Below, one piece after another: positions 43,701-52,174 of a stretch of DNA of 64,000 nucleotides. The notes under the pieces are model-generated. The model saw only the letters and a list, made by a program, of their open reading frames with translations. It was not told the DNA's origin and ran no database searches. This DNA comes from Coccinella septempunctata (taxonomy: Eukaryota; Arthropoda; Insecta; Coleoptera; Coccinellidae). The first letter of the stretch is position 1. Each line of letters begins with the position of its first letter. Made by a program: the position numbers and the translations under genes. Location of the stretch: NCBI RefSeq assembly GCF_907165205.1, contig NC_058198.1, forward strand, positions 10,021,001 through 10,085,000, read 5' to 3'.

Positions 43701-46062
43701 GTGACCTGTCAGCAGTCCCACCATCACCCGAAGCTCAGCTCGTGACAGCTTTAGCAGTTTTCTGGTGTAGGTCGGTGAAATCATCACGAATTTCTTTGAC
43801 TGAGTAAGTCCAGGAGTGTTTCTCCAGAGGGTTATTCTGTTGTTCAACTCCCATTGTTGGACCGCCGCCTTATATTGGTATTTTCCAAGCCCACAGAAAG
43901 GCTCAGGTCCATCAGGTGTTAACCTTGATGCTCTTTTTGCAAGTTCATCGGCTAGTAGGGTCACTTTAGTGCCTCTGGCCAGTTGCTTTATGGCAATCTC
44001 AGCAGAGATCCCTGGCAGTGTGATTCCAGGGACCTCAGCGTAGCCTGGCAGTCCGTGGTGATATAGATATGCGCCCCTTTGAAGTTCATTTTAAGACACT
44101 CTTGAGGGCATACGTAAACAGCCAGTGTCTCGGTCTGTAAATTAGTGGGTTCACTTCCCAGGGCTTTAGAGATCCTCAGTTTAGGTCCATATACGCCAAT
44201 GCCTGTGTCCCTTCCTGATTCTGATCCATCAGTAAACCACGTGGATGACTTTTTATCTAAACGATTTACGAAACTTATTACACTAGGACGGTCAGCTATG
44301 ACCGTTTCAAAGGGCGTTTCGAAATCGAAGATGATTGGCATAACATCCGACTGTTTTGCCAAGAGATTTGAGTCCAGTTGATTCAATATCCTCATATGGC
44401 CAACCCAATTTCCGGGTAGGAGATTCCCGATATTTTTATTGCTTTCAGCAGGCTACATTTTCTTACATGTAGAGGTGTAGGGAAGGCAGATCAAGTATGG
44501 GCCCTCTACCCCTATGACAGCGAGGGAAGGACTGCTAGGTTAACGCCTTGTAGACCTCGCAGGTACAGATGAGACTATAACAACATGTCTGGGAGGAGAG
44601 ACAATGGCGTCATAGTAGTTTATTGTTCCTGTTCAGGGGGCATACGAGATTTCCAAAGGTTTTAGAGGATGTAAATGTGTCTCTTCTCTATTTAAAACAC
44701 TTTTATGAACCCTACAGGCTAATTGGTTCCTGATAGAGATCTATAGTTTACACCAAACATGTTTCTTATTGTATCTGAGGTTCTCACATAGTTCACCGAT
44801 TGTTCTGTGATGTCCACTAATGGAGTAGGATTATGGGTCCTTGGTTAAGCCAGTCCAAACTCTCAGGAAAGGATTGTTCCATAATGCAGGCTGAACTATA
44901 AGCTGTGACAGTCGAGGAACACTGAAATCCTTTTATGCAGAAAAGGTCAACTAAATGGCTAGACAGTTGTAACCTCACAGAGTTGAGGATGACACACCTG
45001 GAAAACAACACCCATTATTCTTATGATGAGAGGGACTCCAGCTCTCTGTTGACCTGTGGAATTTTGTCGGTGGATGAAAAATGGGCCACATAGGTCTCCG
45101 CATGTAGAAGAAGAAGACCTCAGAAAAACCATACAAAAAAAAGAAAGCCTATTCAGAATTGTCCGATAGAAGACACGATCGGATATATCCAAACCAACTG
45201 ATGATTTTAATTCTCAATAGCGCTCCAATCGTCCTTTGCCACAGATAAGTCACATAATTGAGTCATCGGGATCTGCAGAAGCCATATGATTATTGTTAAA
45301 GACGAAACCATTGTTCCCTAGGTATTCAACCATCTCGAGATTCATAACTGCTTCCATGACTTTCAAACAAACAAGTATTATCGCTATCGCTTCTTTGGTA
45401 TGGGCTTTACTGGGCTTCTTTCTTTAAGAATTGTTTAAAACTCGTTGATTGTATGATTTTCATGATCATGTGCATAAATTCCCATCAAATAGCTTTTTGA
45501 GATGTTAATTATCCCAGCAAGGAGTGGGACCGAAAATGTACTACAAATTTTCTCAAAGTTTGAAAATACTGACAAGAAAAAAGGTTGAGAAATACGTAAA
45601 GAAACATTTATTTCCTGTACATATTCATCAATAGTTGATTACAATTTCAAGTTAACAATAACAATTGTTTCATCTCTTACAGAGCATCAGGAACTCTACA
45701 TTTTGTACCTGATAATCAGCGTTGCAGCTGGGGTGGTAATCTGCCTGACCATCTTGGTCGGTAGACTGCTCGTACAGCGTAAAAGGGCGAGGAATGATTC
45801 GAAATCTCAAACCACCAACATTTCGGACAACACCCTCCCAAATGGTTTCACCGACGACATCAGCGAAGTGGATGCAGACATCGATTTAACAACTCCACAC
45901 CCAGTACCAACAGCTCCTTTGCACCCAGTGCCAATAGAAGTGTTCACAGAGGTGGTGCACTACCCCCATGTACATTCCCACCACACTTTCCTGAGAAATG
46001 AAGGAGTCGACCCCCCAAGAAGTATCAGCGGATCAGCAAACCCCCACTTTTACTATGGATGA
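22642..46062 (+). CDS. EVA1C: EVA-1/EVA1C-like SUEL-lectin membrane receptor (3' part of gene)
   Basis: Five exons can be joined: 22642-22765, 24620-24769, 29222-29365, 34404-34658 and 45683-46062 (1,053 nt, 350 aa plus stop). All four internal introns have phase 1, GT-AG ends, and restore the frame exactly. The protein shows the C-terminal half of a first SUEL (galactose-binding lectin) domain (FGGDPCPG...KYVEVAYKC), a complete second SUEL domain over exons 2 and 3, an acidic linker, one transmembrane helix and a cytoplasmic tail. This order is that of EVA-1/EVA1C proteins, cell-surface SLIT/heparin-binding receptors acting with Robo in axon guidance in C. elegans. The first exon enters in phase 0, so signal peptide and first half-lectin lie upstream; no such exon was found in 1-22.6 kb. 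Introns total over 22 kb and are full of transposons. Further small phase-1 exons in the 11-kb last intron cannot be excluded. Confidence 0.88.
23099..23166 (-). ncRNA. Hairpin derived from a hammerhead ribozyme
   Basis: Two perfect 23-nt arms (AGAAAAGCAGATGCTGACCATGG and its complement, written here only to define the 23,099-23,121 and 23,144-23,166 limits) enclose a 22-nt loop. On the minus strand the right part reads GATGA-GGCC-AAATGA-GGCC-GAAA-C-CATG-GTC, the same core, stem II and loop as the motif at 6,948-7,000. The 5' CU of the CUGAUGA box is replaced by GACCATG, the exact complement of the cleavage-side strand. The locus is therefore probably a decayed ribozyme. Confidence 0.6.
23333..24040 (+). 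mobile_element. Non-LTR retrotransposon RNase H fragment
   Basis: The plus strand gives WVPGHCGVEGNEMADELAE and RASRLTPAGPEP (about 23,925-24,020), the RNase H C-terminal motif of I/R1-type LINEs, with remnants of the upstream RNase H strands before it. It is closely related to the minus-strand element at 43,369. A second, shorter version of one part recurs at 23,360-23,430, suggesting internal duplication. Every frame is broken. Confidence 0.75.
23460..23599. repeat. Two-unit tandem repeat, period about 70 bp
   Basis: GATGGGTTTGAGCCTTTTGT (23,460) recurs as GATGGATTTGAACCTTTTTA (23,530), and GTGGTCCAATAATCGG as GTGGTCCAATGATGGG. The units are diverged and lie within the LINE remnant. Confidence 0.75.
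24620..24769 (+). CDS. EVA1C: EVA1C exon b: start of SUEL domain 2
   Basis: Bounded by GTTACAG and GTAAGT. The junction codon TAT gives Tyr. It encodes ANACENERLQLKCNPNSRIA and SASYGRTEYESIQCPQPQG, the ACE-x-L-x-C and YGR blocks that open a SUEL domain. Confidence 0.85.
24891..26748. mobile_element. Fold-back element family A, copy 4, split by a LINE
   Basis: The left part runs from TACAGGGTGAGTCTTTGACT (24,891) to about 25,365. The right part resumes at about 26,613 (GTTACTCTTAAGGTAATTTT) and ends ...AAAGACTCACTCTGTG. In copy 2 these parts are contiguous, which shows that the LINE between them inserted later. Confidence 0.8.
25366..26612 (-). mobile_element. Non-LTR retrotransposon (RNase H region) nested in a fold-back element
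   Basis: Minus-strand frames encode LQGPCWFTDDSRTSQGSGAG (first RNase H Asp region), AGRSIKILTDSQATIKSLAG (second acidic region) and LIWVPGYSGLRGNEVSDALA (the WVPGHxGxxGNExAD block), then SWKRQKVLEYWRNRPGLRHS. This is the RNase H and C-terminal part of an I/R1-type LINE with frameshifts. The low-coordinate end carries repeated TTACTGA, and GTTACT flanks both ends as a possible short target-site duplication. Confidence 0.8.
26749..27572. other. EVA1C intron stretch without a recognisable element
   Basis: No gene, repeat or conserved motif was recognised on either strand. Confidence 0.35.
27573..28310 (+). mobile_element. Fold-back/MITE element family B, copy 1
   Basis: Bounded by TACAGGGTGTTTTCAAAGGT and ...CCTTCAAATACACCCTGTA. 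It matches 32,960-33,861 over most of its length in the opposite orientation; shared blocks include ATTCGTGAATAATTTAGACG and AACATTCCAACAATCGT in reverse. It contains only broken reading frames. Confidence 0.8.
28311..29221. other. EVA1C intron stretch
   Basis: A second TACAGGG-type end begins at 28,310, directly abutting family B copy 1, with no partner seen. Otherwise no recognisable element. Confidence 0.35.
29222..29365 (+). CDS. EVA1C: EVA1C exon c: rest of SUEL domain 2
   Basis: Bounded by TTTTTTCAG and GTAAGT. It encodes TVMNMCHGKRNCEISADVRT and FGSPCRPESRMYLKVVHTC, the C-terminal lectin block paralogous to exon a. Inverted copies of fold-back family B lie in the introns on both sides. 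Confidence 0.88.
29733..30522. mobile_element. Fold-back element family C
   Basis: Starts TACAGGGTGTCTGTAAACAA and ends TTTGTTTACAGACACCCTGT-A. The two halves (about 350 bp each) are diverged inverted copies: ACGAGTTGACAGTTTTTAAT on the left answers ATTAAAAACTATCCAACTCG-T on the right. It has no coding content. Confidence 0.8.
30523..32959. other. EVA1C intron stretch with unclassified repeats
   Basis: A block at about 31,855-31,945 (ACAGCGACCTGTAGGTCTAT ... CTCCATAGTTCC) resembles 61,257-61,370 in the ASCC3 intron and is therefore probably an interspersed repeat. The phrase ATTAATCTGACACGCTCGAG recurs in variant form at about 32,375 and 32,495. No gene. Confidence 0.45.
32960..33861 (-). 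mobile_element. Fold-back/MITE element family B, copy 2 (inverted)
   Basis: Starts TACAGGGTGTATTTGAAGGT and ends ...CACCTTTGAAAACAGCCGTA. It is the reverse-orientation partner of 27,573-28,310 and has about 100-150 bp more (for example around 33,650-33,780). No intact ORF. Confidence 0.8.
34404..34658 (+). CDS. EVA1C: EVA1C exon d: acidic juxtamembrane linker
   Basis: Bounded by TTTTCCAG and GTGAGT. It encodes VPRKVLKDQYDMGLEPDEVE and an Asp/Glu/Ser-rich stretch without cysteines. It follows the lectin repeats directly and leads in phase into the transmembrane exon. The donor is followed within about 24 bp by a long TTTA microsatellite. Confidence 0.85.
34682..34806. repeat. TTTA microsatellite
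   Basis: About 125 bp of TTTA repeats with scattered TTCA units, beginning 24 bp after the exon d splice donor of EVA1C. In three frames it reads as a Phe-Ile-Tyr-Leu repeat, which is not a protein. The adjoining 34,810-35,160 may be a minus-strand retroposon body with this as its A-rich tail. Confidence 0.85.
35284..36195. mobile_element. Fold-back element family A, copy 5, with nested insertion
   Basis: Ends are TACAAGGTGAGTCTTTGACT and ...AAAGACTCACCGTGTA. Compared with copies 1-3, about 259 bp (35,446-35,704) interrupt the CAGAATAAC...CTAAATCTG context, and the rest is collinear. Confidence 0.8.
35446..35704. mobile_element. Small MITE nested in family A copy 5
   Basis: The inserted segment has imperfect inverted ends: GGTTTCATAAAGCTTGATCG at the left answers TTGATCGGACAATCAAAGTT-TAATGAAATC at the right. 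It is absent from the other four copies. Confidence 0.6.
36890..38391 (+). mobile_element. Tc1-like transposon, near full length
   Basis: About 1.5 kb bounded by inverted repeats: (TA)CACTCACTTTCAAAAG TTTTGCACCCCC at the left, and GGGGGTGCAGGACTTTTGAA AGTGAGTG(TA) at the right, with TA at each junction. It carries a single transposase gene relic in the plus direction (37,122-38,151). Confidence 0.92.
37122..38151 (+). pseudogene. Tc1-like transposase, inactivated
   Basis: Starts MPRNELSEFDRTRIIALWQE with the paired-like HTH (GLSRHQIANRLNIIRSTVSK), then a second HTH (TVPTLRSEFQRAHNRVISCA). Catalytic blocks follow: VLFTDESRFG (first Asp), FIFMDDNARPHRTRG (second Asp) and WPAMSPDINPIVHIWDHV. 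In the last, family members have NPIEHxWD; the catalytic Glu is Val here. A frameshift near 37,275 and stops after ESRFG (about 37,601) and NPP (38,011) also break it. About 343 codons would be normal family length, so the decay is by point lesions, not truncation. It cannot transpose by itself. Confidence 0.9.
38785..38816 (+). other. Hammerhead-like motif (degenerate)
   Basis: CTGAAGA-T-GACGA-AATAAA-TCGTC-GAAAC-GTC on the plus strand. Core boxes are in order and stem II (GACGA/TCGTC) is perfect, but one extra base precedes stem II, stem III has no room to pair beyond one base pair, and no stem I was found. It resembles the motif near the Penelope-like relic at 10.2 kb. Confidence 0.35.
38817..41701. 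other. EVA1C intron stretch without a recognisable element
   Basis: ORFs up to about 79 codons (38,958, 39,160, 40,431, 40,807) lack domains and opposite-strand frames are equally open. A GC-richer segment at about 40,860-41,350 has no ORF. A single CACCCTGTA end occurs near 40,695. Confidence 0.4.
41702..42966 (+). mobile_element. mariner copy C (best preserved, inactive)
   Basis: Left end TACGAGGATGTATTGATATC, right end ...CAATATATGCCCGTA. The frame at 41,999-42,496 encodes KNWTASFKRGKFSIEDDDRP, RRIGLKLISEALNISYERVH, IVTMDETWVYSTIQKQSNNR and then shifts; the first catalytic Asp (TMDETW) is kept. A later frame (42,615-42,842) has DNALAHKSHVAMQKIRDLGF and SDYHLFPQLKKSLKGRKFSS. A stop replaces Glu/Leu in EKL-YRAI near 41,893, and frameshifts at about 41,965, 42,360 and 42,510 inactivate it. 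Confidence 0.9.
42967..43368. other. EVA1C intron stretch between mariner C and a LINE
   Basis: Short; no recognisable gene. Confidence 0.35.
43369..44640 (-). mobile_element. Non-LTR retrotransposon (RNase H and C-terminus)
   Basis: The minus strand encodes KKSSTWFTDGSESGRDTGIG (first RNase H Asp), NLQTETLAVYVCPQECLKMN (Glu block), AHIYITTDCQATLRSLESHC (third acidic block), then after a frameshift ADELAKRASRLTPDGPEPFC, the LLTGHCGYKYHLYHMGKSTD block and a Cys/His knuckle (EICRLCGPEAETAEHVVCNC). This order is that of I/R1/Jockey-type LINE ORF2 C-termini. A TTATTATTTATTATT-type tail (43,369-43,386) marks the 3' end. A frameshift near 44,000 makes it inactive. The related plus-strand fragment at 23.3-24.0 kb belongs to the same family. 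Confidence 0.88.
44641..45682. other. End of EVA1C last intron
   Basis: Minus-strand ORFs at 44,817 and 44,959 have no recognisable domain. No repeat relation was noticed. The polypyrimidine tract before exon e is at 45,660-45,682. Confidence 0.35.
45683..46062 (+). CDS. EVA1C: EVA1C exon e: transmembrane helix and cytoplasmic tail
   Basis: Acceptor TCTCTTACAG. It opens EHQELYILYL, then the hydrophobic helix IISVAAGVVICLTILVG, a basic stop-transfer RLLVQRKRAR, and a His/Pro-rich tail ending NPHFYYG before TGA. It is the terminal exon; ATTAAA at 46,411 is a possible poly(A) signal. Confidence 0.88.
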
Positions 46063-49000
46063 CAAGAGGCCTATCCTCCAAGTGGAGGATTGCAAAATTT
46101 CCATCAACACCAAATAACTGTGTCGACCCCTATGTGAATGTGTTGAATTAGTGTATTAAATGTCTATTTATCTGGAGAGGAGAAACTGGATTCAAGCGAT
46201 GTCTGTGGTTATAAAAGGTTTAAAATTGAATTTTAGCTATTGTTACAAAAATTTCAACTGAAAAAGAAATACAGAAACATTCAGTGAGTGGCTCTTGTGT
46301 TAGAACGAAAAGTGAAATGTGCTGGACTCGACTTCGAGGCAAAATATAAAAAGGAAAATTATGAGACGTTATGAAAAAATGTGTAAATTATAGAACTTTA
46401 TTATTGATTCATTAAATAGCGGTTCTGTATATCTTGATGAAGTAATCTGTATTATGAATTTTCGTTAAACATATCAATGGAAATGAATGAATGATGGATA
46501 CGATATATCAATTTGTTGAAATCAATGGAACCTTCTTCTCTGAACTAAACTATAAAAGAATCTCCATCAAATTAATCATTCTATACCATTGTGCACAACC
46601 CATAAAAACATTATTGTACATTAAAAAAATTCATTTTCTATATTATGAGTTGAAATTTATTCCTATCTTCATACTGACTGATTTTATAATTATATTATTC
46701 TTTCAAAGATATTTGTACAATTTTCAATATATAATTTATTACCTATTTTGAATGACTTGTTTTTTTTTCTAACACACTCGATAAATCTCAACCTCTCTCT
46801 GAAGGGTTGAATAGTCTATATAGCTGCAATTTGCTGAGAACTGGAAGAGTCTATGATCTAAATTCTAAAGGGTTGTTCGCAGATATTTGGCTCCCTCAAC
46901 AAGTGGAATTAATTTACTATACAGGGTACCTACATTTAAATTTCCCCTTTCTCGTAAGCAGTACACTGAAGGTCTTGTGAGGATTAATTCTTGAATTGAT
47001 TTACGATTAGCAGAAAAACCACTGTATGTCATCTGCAAATGCTTGACTTTACATGCAGGGTGCTGTTAAAGGCAAGTCCAAACAAGACAGGGTTTTATGA
47101 TAAATGATTTCTTATTTTTCAAGGTTCATAGTTGGAAATGTTTAGCTAGGGTGTTGGAGTTTCTGCTGCAGGGCTGGTTTTTCAATTAGTCCTCCCTTAC
47201 CTTAGAGAAAAGAGTTGAAGCATATCTGATTTATTATTATCTAATGTCAGGGCATCCAGACCAACAGAAAAACATTCTGAATCTTGTCTGAGTAGTTGGG
47301 GCTTCGAAGTTTTTGTAGCGATATAAGAGTTCATCGAATGTTTATTTGACACATTGCTGCGACGTATTTCTCTTAAGTACTTTGCAGAATGAAGTCCGAA
47401 ATATTCCTCAAGTTTACATTAATTTTGAGCATGGAAAAAAGGTGAGTAACGGAATTCAAACATTGAAGAAAGAGGAAATGAAATGTATATTATTGTTCCA
47501 ACGTTGTGAATACCTACTTCGAAGTTGAATTCGATATGAATATGTATTTTCCCCGATGGGAAAAAAGAACAAAAATAGCACTAGAAGGTATACATAATAA
47601 AATGATCATAAATTTCATGTAAAATATAGTCATAAATCAATATATTCCTCTCTGAAATATTCAAATTATTATTTATTCAAATATATTGAACAAAACATCC
47701 CTCAATTCGTTAATTGTGAGAGATACCCCAAGGAACTATAGAAGTTCAATAGGTATACAACTGAAAAATGTACCGCAAAAATATTCAGAGAGACAAGAAA
47801 TTTGTAAAGCTTTCATTACATATGTACTGAAAAATTAATTGGGTTGAATTAATGCTGTAAAAAGTGTCTCATATTGTGAAAGAGCATATTCTTATAAGTT
47901 ATGGTTTTATAAAGTCCAACTCTGATGGTTAAGTTAATTAATTTTTTCTATTTTCAAGATGAATCCGTTGGCAGGATCATTATTGTTGGATGGCAGAGAG
48001 CTTGGGTAATTAAACATTCAAAAAATAGTTAACAAATATTTGTAATTTGTATTGTATCTATATCTATATCTTGATATTTGATGTAGGATACTCTATTAAA
48101 CTAAATTTAACACTGTCGTATTCCTTTATCTTCAAATATATGTACGAATTTTCGTGGGAGTGGAATAAGTTTAAAAAAGAGACTACTCAATGCCTTATTA
48201 CGAGCTTGTATCAAAATATGGATTATTTGATTCATCAATAATTATTTTACTGTAATTTTCCCCATTTTGAAAAAACATGAAATCATTTTCTAGCTTCAAG
48301 GTAGTTCAATTAGTGGAAAATGTTAGGACGCGCTCAGATTTCGATTATCTTTTTATCATTATGATAAAGAAAGGTGGTATTCCCTAGGGATCCATACGTT
48401 GATCTTCCTACCTCCGATACTGATACTTTTGCTGATTCATCAGATTCGCTGATGATAATGATAATATGTACATAATGGAGAATGAGTTCAAGAACCTTTT
48501 TTCTTGTTAAAAATGGCGAATATATTAGTCAAGTCAAGATGAATAGAAGGAACTTTGTTATCAAATAATAGTCCCCATATGTATGTATGGATTGAACTTC
48601 CTGTTAGAGCATTATGGTTTTTTCGTTGGCCTATATATAGATAAAAGAATACTAAATGATGAAAGAACACATTGAAAATTTTTTTATTTTGGAAATCACA
48701 GTATAACTGTACACGATAAATAACCTAGAAAGATGGAAAATAAACAAAGCACTCCCAAAAATGACGACCCTTCAATAAATCTATTAAGCAGTTTTTGCTG
48801 CCTCACACACATCGGTGCCATACACACATCGGTATGTGTATGGGTACCTTTACATCGAATGTATGATGTGTTGCCTACACCTAGACTTCGGGAAATGAGG
48901 TTAGAACATATGGTCGATTGAAGATTTCCATGACGTTTCTTTGTTATTTGACTGATTTGTCATTACATTATACACTTTCATATTAGATTGAATTGAATGA

Positions 49001-49090
49001 ATGAATTGATTACAATGAACATTGAAAACAGAGCTGTTGTATCTTGAATTATTCTTTGAACTGAATGTTGCTATGAACGAAGTTCATATT
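46063..49090. other. EVA1C 3' UTR and EVA1C-TMEM63 intergenic region
   Basis: EVA1C 3' UTR probably runs to about 46,430 (ATTAAA at 46,411). The rest is strongly AT-rich with ORFs (46,491, 48,047, 48,733) that look random. Isolated ACAGGGT-type ends are near 46,920 and 47,055. The TMEM63 promoter should lie just upstream of about 49,050, but no clear core element was identified. Confidence 0.45.
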
Positions 49091-49098
49091 ACCGGCAG

Positions 49099-49152
49099 GT
49101 AACATTAAAAACGAATGAGTTGAACTTTCAAATAACTCTACTTTGGTTACAG
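49099..49152 (+). other. Predicted 5' UTR intron of TMEM63 (54 nt)
   Basis: GCAG|GTAACA at 49,098/49,099 and TTGGTTACAG|GAAAAA at 49,152/49,153 form a 54-nt GT-AG intron ending 8 nt before the start codon. Its length is typical of short insect introns. Confidence 0.55.
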
Positions 49153-49160
49153 GAAAAACA

Positions 49161-51401
49161 ATGATATCTGATTTTTCCAAAATTTTCGCTACATCTGGTG
49201 TAGGATATATAAGTAACGATACTTGCCTGACAACAGTAAGAAATGCAACAGCTATCAGTAATATTTACGAGGGCATACCTGAAACTATATTGCTCAATGT
49301 TATCTGTTATGTTGTCCTCATATTACTCTTTGCTATTCTACGCAATCGAGCCTGGGATTATGGTAGATTGGCTTTGATGCACAATGAAAGGTGGACCCAA
49401 TTATTTTACAAAAATACGGATGATGCCATTGCTATAGAAGAATCCAATGCAGACGTTTCCCTCATACCAGATCAGGGATGCTTATGGTTTCCTTCAATCT
49501 TCAAATTGACAAGAGAAAGGATATACTCAAGATGTGGACCTGATGCTGCACATTATCTGTCGTTCCAAAAGCACCTCTTGATACTTTCCTTCTGTGTGAC
49601 TTGCTTCTCCCTAATTGTCATCCTTCCAATACACTATCAAGGAAATTTACAGGGAGACGATGTAACCAGTTTTGGTCATACTACGATTAGTAATCTTCCT
49701 GCTACATCTAAGTGGTTGTGGGTCCATGTTGCAGCGTGTTTCACTCTACTACCATTATCCGTTTATATAATGAGGAAAAGTTCAGGTAAAAGACCGAGCG
49801 CAACTGTTCTCTCTTCCCGTACTCTTATGATTACCCATATATCAAGAAGCCAGAGAAATGTTGAAGACTTGAAAAATTATTTTTCGGTGCGATATCCTGG
49901 AGTAGAAATTAAAGATATACAGATTGCTTATCGGGTGAAAAAATTGATGAAATATGAAATGGAACGTGAGACTGTGAGAGAAGCTAAATCTTATTGTGTT
50001 ACAAACAATAAGACCGACCTAAAAGTCCAGCCGTATGGTTGCATAATATGCTGTCCTTGGAAGACAGAAAATGCTTTACAGTATTATTCAACTGAAGAAG
50101 AAAAATTTAATGATTTTGTTAGGGCAGAAAGAATCAGAATTCTAGAAAGGCCTTTAGGAATTGCATTCATCACCTTGAAAACTGAAGAAATGGCTGAACA
50201 TATGTTGAATTCATTCCAACCAGATTCAATACGTCATTGGATCATTTCAAAAGCTCCTTCTCCCTCTGATATCAATTGGGAAAATCTCGAAATCTCTTAT
50301 CGAAACTGGTATTCCAAAGCAATCCTCATAAATGCTATTTTGTTCTTAGTTTTATTCTTTCTAACTACGCCCTTGATTTTAGTGAATGTTATTAATAATC
50401 TGACCTCCATTCAAGAGAATTTTATCTATAAACTGAGCCCAATGTTATCTGAATTCCTCCCCACATTACTGCTTCTATCTTTCTCTGCATTTTTACCAGT
50501 TCTTGTTGCCTATTCGGATCAATGGATGTCTCATTGGACGAAGTCACAACAAAATCATGCAACAATGCACAAAACATTTTTCTTCCTTCTGTTCATGGTA
50601 CTTATTCTTCCTTCCTTGGGTCTTACAAGTGCTCAAACCTTTGTTGAATGGTCCATCCAAACAAATCAATCTGTACATTGGGAATGCATATTTTTAGCGG
50701 ATAAGGGTGCCTTTTTTGTTAACTATGTTATCACATCGGCATTGATTGGAACAGCACTTGAATTATTGAGATTTCCTGAGTTAGCGATGTATACTTGGAG
50801 ATTGCTTCGTATTAAATCTGAAGCCGAGAAAATTACTATCCGTAAACAAATTTTGTCGGAGTTTCCATTTGGAATACATTATGCTTGGACACTTCTTATA
50901 TATACTGTCAGTACTGTTTATTCTTTATCTTGTCCACTTATCACGCCCTTTGGATTGATGTATCTCACACTGAAGCATTTTGTAGATAAATATAACATTT
51001 ATTATGTTTATCGACCTATCACAATGTGCGGAGAAGGCCATGCGATACATAGTGATGCTGTTAAAATGGTAAGAGTTTCTGTTCTGCTATTACAGCTTAT
51101 TATGTCAGTTTTCTTCTACATAAGAGGAGGATCAGGTTGGATGACTGTGCTGACTTTGATCTCCTTACTGGTCACTGGGGGGTGTTTTATATTACTCAGC
51201 CCTTTTCCTACTTGTAAAAATTCTCGTTCAAGTCGTACCAATCTATCGGAAACACAAGAACAGTATATTGCTCCTGTTCTTTTGAGTTCTCAGTCTGTAG
51301 GAAGTCCAAATGAAGTAGTTTCTCCTTCACAGTCATATGGTTCCAACGTGAGCGATATAACTGTTCGTATTGATCTAGATAATTCTACTAGTACTGCTTA
51401 A
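49161..51401 (+). CDS. Tmem63: TMEM63/CSC1-family mechanosensitive or osmosensitive cation channel
   Basis: A single open frame of 746 codons from ATG at 49,161 (MISDFSKIFATSG) to TAA at 51,401. An upstream TTG in the same frame (49,143) lies inside a predicted intron and is not used. It has a first transmembrane helix at about residues 46-62 (VICYVVLILLFAILRN), two more near 140-205, then a cytosolic RRM-like domain (SSRTLMITHISRSQRNVEDL onward, about 225-385). The channel core of further helices follows, including the family block LPSLGLTSAQTFVEWS and PFGIHYAWTLLIYTVSTVYS. The C-terminal tail is Ser/Thr-rich. The length matches animal TMEM63 proteins (about 750-830 aa), which act as plasma-membrane or lysosomal stretch-gated cation channels. 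The coding region has no introns, unusual for this family, while a short 5' UTR intron is predicted. It is convergent with SRP72, with 3' ends about 280 bp apart. Confidence 0.95.
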   Translation: MISDFSKIFATSGVGYISNDTCLTTVRNATAISNIYEGIPETILLNVICYVVLILLFAILRNRAWDYGRLALMHNERWTQLFYKNTDDAIAIEESNADVSLIPDQGCLWFPSIFKLTRERIYSRCGPDAAHYLSFQKHLLILSFCVTCFSLIVILPIHYQGNLQGDDVTSFGHTTISNLPATSKWLWVHVAACFTLLPLSVYIMRKSSGKRPSATVLSSRTLMITHISRSQRNVEDLKNYFSVRYPGVEIKDIQIAYRVKKLMKYEMERETVREAKSYCVTNNKTDLKVQPYGCIICCPWKTENALQYYSTEEEKFNDFVRAERIRILERPLGIAFITLKTEEMAEHMLNSFQPDSIRHWIISKAPSPSDINWENLEISYRNWYSKAILINAILFLVLFFLTTPLILVNVINNLTSIQENFIYKLSPMLSEFLPTLLLLSFSAFLPVLVAYSDQWMSHWTKSQQNHATMHKTFFFLLFMVLILPSLGLTSAQTFVEWSIQTNQSVHWECIFLADKGAFFVNYVITSALIGTALELLRFPELAMYTWRLLRIKSEAEKITIRKQILSEFPFGIHYAWTLLIYTVSTVYSLSCPLITPFGLMYLTLKHFVDKYNIYYVYRPITMCGEGHAIHSDAVKMVRVSVLLLQLIMSVFFYIRGGSGWMTVLTLISLLVTGGCFILLSPFPTCKNSRSSRTNLSETQEQYIAPVLLSSQSVGSPNEVVSPSQSYGSNVSDITVRIDLDNSTSTA

Positions 51402-52168
51402 GCATGAGAATCTTTTAATTTTCTAAGGCTGTGACTAATTTCTCTTCTTCATTTACTCTTTCCCTATAAGTGACGAATAACTACTTGATGTTAAGATTTC
51501 CTTTCTGGTTTATTATGAAACAGTCAAAATATTAATTCATCGAATGCTGCTTGGCGCTTAAAGTTTGTACCTTAGTTTCTTTTGCCTGAGTTAAGTAATA
51601 CTCAAAGTTGAAATGCCTCAGGTCCGAGTTACAGAAAGAACTTTGGATTTCGATGAATAGTATTCATTATGGTGAATGAAAAAAATTTTATTCCATCAAT
51701 CTCATGCTATTAACTAAGTAATCGAAAGTTTCTTGGCTGTCAATGATTTTGTGAGCAATATTCATAACTTTTCTCAAAAGTACAGAGTAATTCAAACAAA
51801 TTCTAATTTTGGCAGTTATGCTTTTGGTAGTTAATTTATTAGTCGAATTATCTGGTCAAGGCTATAAAGGAGTACTTCTTTAGTTATCGCCTTCTATAGT
51901 TATTTTAATCATTACCTAAATTGGTATAACTAATCTCCGACTAAGGGACTTATTTACCCTATCCCAGTATTCTGATAATTTTCAGGAACTCAAATTAAAT
52001 ATTTAGATGCAAGAATGAATAGGTAAACTTGTTATAGTTATGTATAGTAATTTATTGAATTTGAGAATTTATGATATGTTTTAGTTCAATTTTCTGTTAG
52101 ATTAATGTATCAATTTTATTTGTGTAACTCAAGTGATGTAAAAATATTTTCCTACATGCTTTATTTTT

Positions 52169-52174
52169 AATAAA
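52169..52174 (+). terminator. Poly(A) signal of TMEM63
   Basis: AATAAA about 770 nt after the TMEM63 stop codon, preceded by a T-rich tract. It is the first canonical hexamer in a suitable position and lies before the convergent SRP72 gene. Confidence 0.6.

Noticed and set aside
48733..48921. Plus-strand ORF of 62 codons containing a Cys/His-rich stretch
   Set aside because: No recognisable domain, no splice context, and imperfect internal repeats (CACACATCGGT) explain its composition.
49143..49160. Upstream TTG start for TMEM63 extending the protein by six residues
   Set aside because: This segment contains a good 3' splice site (TTACAG) and no ATG. The ATG at 49,161 directly after the acceptor is the better start.
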